A stretch of 64,000 bases of DNA, from assembly GCA_030512295.1 (NCBI GenBank), contig JAULSR010000001.1:8951001-9015000 (forward strand). The letters run 5' to 3'. The notes under the pieces are model-generated. The model saw only the letters and a program-made list of their open reading frames with translations. It ran no database searches and was not told the origin of the DNA. Made by a program: the position numbers and the translations under genes. Positions 58,207 through 64,000 of the stretch are shown one piece after another (position 1 is the first letter of the stretch; every line of letters starts with the position of its first letter). Origin of the DNA: Bombardia bombarda. Its lineage: Eukaryota; Ascomycota; Sordariomycetes; Sordariales; Lasiosphaeriaceae.

Positions 58207-60033
58207 CTTGGCTGTTGCTGCTTATCCTGGTCTTGATGGCGGTTGAATAGCTGGAGTCTCTATATGTCAGTGTATTTCTGATTTCTGTACTGGGCATTTT
58301 CCCTACCAGACTGTAGTATCTGTGAGAGGGTACGTACCGCTGTGCTCAGAAGTTGGATGCTTCTGCTGACCGACGTCTGCGTGCGCAGGTAAAAGACAAG
58401 AATAACGGATTGGATATCTTGAGCTTGCCGACCAGGAGCGTAGGAGATGGAAGAAAAAAGATCGACATGCGCTGCTGTGCGCTCGCTGCAGAAGTAATTC
58501 GAGGTGAAGAACAATCCGCGCACTTGGAATCGTAGACGTTGCGCGAACTGACCGTCGCGTGAAGCAAAGAGCAAAAGAGCGGGCTAGCGGACAGATCGAG
58601 CTATCTCATGTCTCGATTCGAAGGTCTCTATCAGATTATGCCTTCAGACCTTGGTCAGCCGAGCTGGTACATAATCTGGATTGTTGTATTCCGTCGATTC
58701 CCTCTCATACCTAGCCCCTATTCTTTAAGTCATGGTCCAAATTACAGGTACTGGACTTAAATTGCTTGGGTGTTCTGCTGCCGTAGGAGAGATCTCGGTA
58801 AGATATTATATTACCCCTTTTCTTATCATCCTAAGCACATACACGAACCCCTATTTTAATACATAGTAAATTAACCGCAATCCCACGGGTCGTGTACACC
58901 GAATGGTCTGTTGTTCACATTAAACCTAATTTCTGTATATTACTAGATACCTATTGTATATGCTAGGTGACAATGCAGCCGGCTCAGGGCCAGCTGTGGT
59001 GATGTTGGTGAACTCTGGATCGAGGCCCATGTGATCCAATGACCATCACCCAACCGAACTGGATATATTAGACAGCAACAACACTCTGAACCATGCTTTC
59101 GCGTACGTACTCGACAGACCAAGTTCAGCTTGCATTTTCTCTACGCAGTCCTAGAAGACGCGGCATCCATTTAAGTGGAGAAGGTCTTGAGGCGCTGTCA
59201 AGTTGGGGACATACACTGTAATTTACCATAGAGAGTCCTAACCCTCCGCCCAAAAAGTTACTTTTTCCCATTTATACCAATGTACCGCGTAAAAAGGACA
59301 GTTTTACCAACCTCACCAAAAATTAATCAATCAAGCCCGCGATTTGCACCACCACAATTGCGTCGCCAGCGTCGTTAACTAAACTAAAGCGATAGCTTTA
59401 TTTGACGTGATGATTCCTCGACCGATGCGACCGATCTTGATTAGAATTAGTTAATTACTCCGTAAAACTCGTGCTGGTGACGGTGCATTTAAATGCGTGG
59501 GATTGAAATGTTAGGGGCCATGAAAAGGGTGGTAATTTGGCTGTAATTACGGTTTTGGCATGGGATGGTACATTGCGGGGCTAAGTACCTAAGTACCCGC
59601 GCGGAACATATTAGCATGCTTCAGGTGGATACTAATCGCGTCTTACATCAAACAGCACAGCTAGGTACCTAATAAGCAAAATCGCTTCCCAGTAGAAAGT
59701 AAGTTCCTGATTTCTTATCAATTATCCTCTATCGGGCCAGGTCGTGGAAAGCCACTACCCCGTCTTTGTCGCGTAACTAGTCCCTATTCTTACGCATATC
59801 GTTCACAGCACATCTACAACTGCAGTCAGCAGAAGTAGCTCTATTCACGCATCCCACGTTGAGCGTGGTCCACTTGAAGAGAACTGGTGTTACGATCAAT
59901 CAAATTTGAAATGACGATGGGCTGACTTCTAAATGCATAGTGCCACGAAACACCAAACGTAATTGTGCTTTTGACTCGAGATAACTCTCCATAACTAAAA
60001 TATTCCCCGTCCAAGATGTAAGCTCCCGTTAAC
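58207..60033. other. AT-richer intergenic region
   Basis: About 1.8 kb, more AT-rich than the flanks from about 58660 to 60000, without open frames of note. No gene or repeat recognised. Confidence 0.5.
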
Positions 60034-61596
60034 CTAGAAGCCTAAACGAGCCAGAGTCTCATCCATCTGCTTCTCGTTATCCTTCTTGCAGCTGAGGATT
60101 GTCTCCTCGTCCTGGAGGCGTAGAATGTCTGAGTTGCTCAGCCGCCACGGCAGGATTGTCCGCATGACCGTGTCAAAATCGGCCACCTTGTCAATTCCTT
60201 TGATCGTGCTCGGGCGCTGAACATCTGCCTTCACAACCGCGTCCTCCCAGAGCTTGGCCAGCTCCCACTCCACCGGACTGTCCTTGATCGTGGGTGGAAG
60301 AGGTGAAGGGAACTTGCCCTTGAGCTTGGCATCCCTGAGGATCGCCTCTTCGCCTTTCTCGTCACTGGTCCAGCCTCTGAATTGGCCGCCAAGGTTGCTG
60401 AAGGAGCGGAGGAATTCGTACGATGGGTGCAGAATACACGCAAAGTCATAGTCGATCAAGCCCGTGATTTGAGCCGAATCTGCATCAATGAGGATGTTGC
60501 TCGAAGCTGGGAATGGTGGTTAGTAACTAATACTTCTTATTGCCGCATGCATGATGTTTGGATGCAGAAACTTACTAAAGTCGGCATGTATAATCGACTT
60601 TTCATTCTTCGAGACCAGCGTGTCGAAGTGAACGGCCAGGCCGCGATCAATCCAGGCCTCTATGCGCTCCCGGAGACCATTATCCCGCCAGCCCTTGATG
60701 TGGGGGTTTTCGTCTGCCTTCTTGAGCGCAACTGCCAATCGGCCGCTGAAAGAGGCTTCATAAGATGGCCAGGGCCCCGCACCAACAGTGGGCATGGGGG
60801 CGCTCACGATTCGGCCGTCAGCATCATATGTGAGACCACCAAACTCGGTGATGCTTTCGGGAAGCTGGTACTCCTGCAGACCCTTGAGCATCTGGGCGAC
60901 TTGAGTGAACATGTGCTCCTTCTGCTGCAAGTCCATCTGGGGAAGTACGTCCTCGAGGGCCACTCCGGGCAACAGTTCCTGGAGAATCCAGCCTTGACCA
61001 GAGTCACCGGCGGCGCTGCCCCAGCCATAAACACGAGGCACCACGTTGGGCTCAAAGGATGCAAGAGCGGCTGAAGCGAGAGAAATTGTCGCCACCTCGT
61101 TTTCGACGCGGTTCTCTGGATGCATCCCGTCCGTATTGGGGTTGGCTAGGCGCATGATGAGCTCCTTTGTGCCTGTAGGGATGGCAACGGTGCCAGGCTG
61201 GGGAGAGGCCCCATCGTTGGTGGCTTTGCTGGAGGTTGCAATGGGCTCAGCCAGGGAGACACGATAGACAAAATTGTTGTACTTGAAAGCGCATTTAGAG
61301 TCGTATGCAATTGTTTCGATTTGAATGTCCTGTTAGTGATGGCGACCGTGATGATTAGCATAAAGAATCCAGGTCGGTGACGTGCAGCCGTTGGTTTTTT
61401 TTAGTAACCATCTGGGATGCCAATATGGGATTTTTATTCACGGATGCCTTCTGTTCGCGACAAGAAGAGGGGACAATCGGTCATTTCATTAACTTACATC
61501 AAGACCAAATCGCTCGCTCAGAATATGGCGTACAACATCGAGTCGACCCTCATAGTTCTTGTGGTTGTGAGTCAACTTCTCGTGTTTGTCTGCCAT
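60034..61596 (-). CDS. APH-domain kinase-like protein (phosphotransferase family)
   Basis: Exons 61596-61498, 61329-60576 and 60506-60034; 441 residues. Seen: start MADKHEKLTHNHKN; N-lobe CAFKYNNFVYRVSLAE and KELIMRLANPNTDGM (candidate ATP-binding Lys); VPRVYGWGSA; QGWILQELLPG in the hinge; catalytic loop HADFTSSN (His281, Asp283, Asn288); and LIDYDFA (Asp303 or Asp305 as Mg2+ ligand). This is the APH/choline-kinase fold common in fungi in large families of unassigned substrate; some phosphorylate small molecules. An antibiotic-resistance role should not be assumed. The splice after HADF (A|CT) is in phase and keeps the motif. It sits about 1 kb from the repeat-protein gene, on the same strand. 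Confidence 0.85.
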
Positions 61597-62302
61597 GGTT
61601 CCTGAATTGATGAATGTAAAATTGATCCTGGAGGGTGGGGAGATGTCCGAATGAAAGAGTTCAGGGACGACAACCTAGGTACTGTGCAGATGGTTCAATT
61701 TAAAACAAATGTTGGCAAACACGAGATTCATAATTGTTGGCCCGAGCTCCCAAACACGCACTCCTACACCGCGTCACTGTCCGGGGGGCTTTTATTACCC
61801 CTCTCGTGAACAACACTGCAGGGATACTGCAAAATGCAAGGGATACTACAAAATGCAAGGGATACTGCAAAATGCAAGGGAGGGTACCTAACTGCTTAGG
61901 TACCAAGTACACGTGTACCAGGAAGACAGACCCGGTCGACCATGGATGGGTGTGAGAAGAGCATAGTATGGGGTGACGGTATAACAAACACCCCCCACCC
62001 CCACCCCCTGCTGCAGGTTTAGGCAACCACAAGTGGCGTTGAGGGGAAACAGCAGCCGCAGTCGCGTTATGTACTTTGTAAACCGGAAGCTGCACCCAAG
62101 GTAACCTGTCCGGTGTAACAGACCAACGGGCCGCTGTGTTTCCTATTCAGGTCAATCGCTCCTTGTGATCAGAGATGGTTGATGTGACAAGATTGTTTGT
62201 ATCTTGTACTAAACTATCAGACTGGTCCTCAACTAGCAAAAGATAAAGACAGACAAGCAGATAGCCTGTACGAGCAGCCATCATCCTCCATGTCCCAAAA
62301 GA
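61597..62302. other. Intergenic region with a 19-nt tandem repeat
   Basis: About 700 nt. Nothing recognised apart from the repeat at 61821-61880 and a C-rich stretch near 61990-62008. Confidence 0.45.
61821..61880 (+). repeat. 19-nt tandem repeat, three copies
   Basis: Three tandem copies of GGGATACTGCAAAATGCAA, the middle one with a single base change. Non-coding as far as seen. Confidence 0.9.
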
Positions 62303-62644
62303 ATGGCCAAAATCACCAAAGCAGCAACTAAATCATTGAAGACCAAAACTACAAATGACAGACAGCAAGTTGGATCGACCACCACCCACACCACGGTAAC
62401 AGATTCTCACCAATTGCTACCCCCTAGTACCCTTCCCCCTCGTTTGCCACCTCATCCATTGAAACTTTGTGGCTCAAAAGATGGACCTGCCATGAAGAAA
62501 TCGCTTAACAGCCATGATTTGAGACTGAAGCCACGATTTTTCTCCTTGCATAATGATCAGGTGCGCCTTGTAACCAAGACCAAGGTCATTTATGTCAAGG
62601 TAGCCTGGGCCGGTGGGCAACTGGTAAAGACACACGTCTGTTAG
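62303..62644 (+). CDS. Hypothetical small ORF (weak)
   Basis: An ATG-started frame of 113 residues, Lys/Thr-rich at the front (KITKAATKSLKTKTTND) with a Pro/Leu stretch (LPPSTLPPRLPPHPL) in the middle. No signal peptide, motif or splice evidence. It lies convergent to the repeat-protein gene, 47 nt from its stop. It could be 3' flanking sequence. Confidence 0.2.
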   Translation: MAKITKAATKSLKTKTTNDRQQVGSTTTHTTVTDSHQLLPPSTLPPRLPPHPLKLCGSKDGPAMKKSLNSHDLRLKPRFFSLHNDQVRLVTKTKVIYVKVAWAGGQLVKTHVC

Positions 62645-62691
62645 AAAAGAAGGAGACAAACGTGGTTCATTCGTTTGACCGGTTGGGGGCT

Positions 62692-63124
62692 TCATACCCA
62701 GTGGTTACTATGATGTGCTGACTTCTTGGGTTTGTACGAGGTAACCCACTGGGACCTGGTGCTGGTGGCGTCCAAAGAAGCACCCCCGGCAGTGTCATCA
62801 ACAGGCTTTCTGGGCTTGTATGCAGAAACCCACTGAGACCTGGTGCTGGTGGCGTCCACGGAAGCACCCCCAGCAGTGTCATCAACAGGCTTTCTGGGCT
62901 TGTATGCAGAAACCCACTGGGACCTGGTGCTGGTGGCGTCAACACTTGGCGGGTCCGAAGTTCCAGGGAAGTGTTCATGGCGGCCCTCGATCTCCTGTAG
63001 CCAACTTCTTAGTAATAGTTTAGGGTAGGCAGTGGTGAGACTTTACATGTTCATTGAGAGGGAGGGAAATAGCCAGAGAGGCTACGCCGGTGAGCAGAGT
63101 GAAGAAGGCAAATGTTGGCTTCAT
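62692..63124 (-). CDS. Secreted repeat protein; candidate dikaritin-type RiPP precursor
   Basis: Exons 63124-63047 and 62994-62692, joined in phase 0 by a 52-nt intron (GTAAAG donor, TTACTAAG branch-like site, CTACAG acceptor); 126 residues. Seen: signal peptide (MKPTFAFFTLLTGVASLAIS), a short leader (EIEGRHEHFPGTSDPP), then three tandem 28-residue units. Units 1 and 2 are identical: SVDATSTRSQWVSAYKPRKP followed by VDDTAGGA. Unit 3 diverges after SQWV (TSYKPKKS) and ends HWV. Each unit holds one Trp and one Tyr, beside basic residues that might mark a protease site, but no Lys-Arg. A divergently placed UstYa-like gene suggests a fungal ribosomal peptide cluster. An unrelated repetitive wall or effector protein is the alternative. 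Product chemistry is unknown. Confidence 0.7.
62710..62946 (-). repeat. 84-nt coding tandem repeat, about 2.8 copies
   Basis: The repeat region of the secreted precursor. The first two units encode identical residues and differ at few silent bases, so the duplication is recent or homogenised. The third unit is shared over its first half only. Confidence 0.9.
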
Positions 63125-63696
63125 CGCGTTGGGACTTGGTGTTTGCCTCGTAGCTTCCTAGGGCTGTGCTTTGCGTTATGTCAAGAAGGATGGATGCGTG
63201 ACTACTCTTTATATTTTGTCTACCCTCCAATTTCGGAGTCTTTGCCTGCACCAAAACCTGCAAAAGGCTCGCATACAAGCTGAACTTCGCAGATGCGCTC
63301 GACCAACAAGGAAGTTGAGTGATTGGGTTGCACTCGCCAGTGTGATGAAAGTGCATATGACGGCGCACAGATGGCGTTGGTGTCTAGTGACGAGAAGTTT
63401 CTTCTGTTGGATGATCTTTGTTGCCCGGCATATGTGCTGTGCAACATCACCAGGGAATGACTGACCAATGTCCCTCGTACTGTGCAACTCAGGTGTCCAT
63501 TCGGATACCCAGGTGGGTATGCAAAGCCACGCCAACTGATAATTTACTGCAGCCTTAGTTCCCCTCTTCTTCTTGTGATTATTAAAGCATATTTGCCCAG
63601 GTACGTTATCTACCTTTTAGATCACAAAGCACCAGCGATAAATAAACTGACCAAGTGTACCTACCATACCCAGCTACTTACCCACCTTACGTACCA
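63125..63696. promoter_or_regulatory. Shared divergent promoter region of repeat precursor and UstYa-like gene
   Basis: A 572-nt gap between two divergent starts. It contains a TATA box for the minus-strand precursor and CCACCTTACGTACC-like words just before the plus-strand ATG. Co-regulation is inferred from the layout. Confidence 0.45.
63208..63213 (-). promoter_or_regulatory. TATA box of the repeat-precursor gene
   Basis: On the minus strand the sequence reads ATATAAAGAG, about 85 nt before the precursor ATG, a good position for a fungal TATA box. Role inferred. Confidence 0.5.
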
Positions 63697-64000
63697 ATGG
63701 CCGACCACCGCGAAGCCCAGTACTTGCGCCTTCGGAATCTCGGCGGTTCCGACACGGTCACGATGCTTGATGATATTGAGCCACCAGAACCTGAATACCT
63801 GACCCCGGCACGCCGTGGGAAGGGGGTTTCACATCGATTCAGGCGACTTTTCTCCAAAAAGGTCGTCATCTTTGTTTCCCTGCTGTTCAACATTGCTGCC
63901 TTTTGGGCCTTGTTGGCTTCAAGCCACCCACATGATCGCATTCTCACATACTGTAAGTCTCCTCGGAGTCTAGTTTTCAACCACGAGAGCTCCCCCCCTT
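63697..64000 (+). CDS. N-terminal exon of a probable UstYa-family (DUF3328) protein, cut by window end
   Basis: Exon 1 is 63697-63952 (85 codons plus one base, GTAAGT donor at 63953); the rest is outside the window. Seen: a cytoplasmic head with EAQYLRL and an acidic, Pro-rich stretch (DDIEPPEPEYLTP), a basic patch (RHRFRRLFSKK-like, about residues 48-58), one membrane helix (VVIFVSLLFNIAAFWALLAS), then HPHDRILTY at the splice. This matches the start of UstYa-type proteins, whose luminal domain carries two HxxHC motifs and catalyses oxidative cyclisation of peptide cores in ustiloxin-type pathways. Those motifs would be in the unseen exons, so the family call is provisional. An unrelated type II membrane protein is possible. 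Confidence 0.55.
   Translation, partial: MADHREAQYLRLRNLGGSDTVTMLDDIEPPEPEYLTPARRGKGVSHRFRRLFSKKVVIFVSLLFNIAAFWALLASSHPHDRILTYCKSPRSLVFNHESSPP

Noticed and set aside
60034..61596. Reading the APH-fold gene as an antibiotic-resistance determinant
   Set aside because: APH-domain proteins are large, mostly uncharacterised families in fungi; nothing here points to a drug substrate.
62667..62978. Pro-rich minus-strand frame and Trp-rich plus-strand frame over the 84-nt repeats
   Set aside because: These are the other frames of the same repeat; only the spliced frame with the signal peptide gives a complete gene.

Overview
The window looks like nuclear DNA of a filamentous ascomycete, most likely a Sordariomycete. 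The evidence is dense short GT-AG introns (about 50-80 nt, often with CTAAC/CTGAC-like branch sites), a type II tRNA-Ser, an alternative NADH dehydrogenase with an EF hand, and fungus-specific families such as FTA2-like kinases, CorA-like membrane proteins, Pom33/TMEM33 and small secreted cysteine-rich proteins. I saw no rRNA, CRISPR array or intact transposon. Gene models were assembled by hand from reading frames and splice signals; family names come from motif recognition, not from searches.

Layout. 1-7.3 kb: gene-poor, with homopolymer runs. 7.3-8.9 kb: Rad55-like recombination ATPase. 9-13.7 kb: gene-poor with microsatellites. 13.7-21 kb: NDE-type NADH dehydrogenase, a two-finger C2H2 factor and a cytochrome P450. 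22.5-30.2 kb: a mixed block with an alpha/beta-hydrolase relic, a CorA-like gene, a small membrane protein, tRNA-Ser(AGA), two truncated genes abutting head to head (an unknown fungal family and an FTA2-like kinase), and an ORF broken by an in-frame TAG. 31.8-40.5 kb: cell-surface and secreted proteins (two single-pass membrane proteins with low-complexity ectodomains, a small membrane protein, an eight-cysteine secreted protein) and a rhodanese/Cdc25-like phosphatase. 41.9-53.5 kb: housekeeping genes (Pom33-like, PTEN-like phosphatase, a 15-exon ribose-phosphate pyrophosphokinase, an AIF/FSP1-like oxidoreductase). 53.8-61.6 kb: a 71-residue cysteine-rich secreted peptide, two proteins of unknown function and an APH-like kinase. 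62.7-64 kb: a secreted protein with three 28-residue repeats, divergent from the first exon of a probable UstYa-type (DUF3328) protein that runs off the window.

The last pair is the most interesting feature. A secreted repeat precursor next to a UstYa-like gene is the arrangement of fungal dikaritin-type ribosomal peptide clusters (ustiloxin, phomopsin, asperipin). Here the repeat is unfamiliar and lacks the usual Lys-Arg Kex2 sites, so it could be a new precursor class or an unrelated repeat protein. The rest of any such cluster would lie beyond position 64000. Two other secreted cysteine-rich proteins make plausible effector or antimicrobial candidates.
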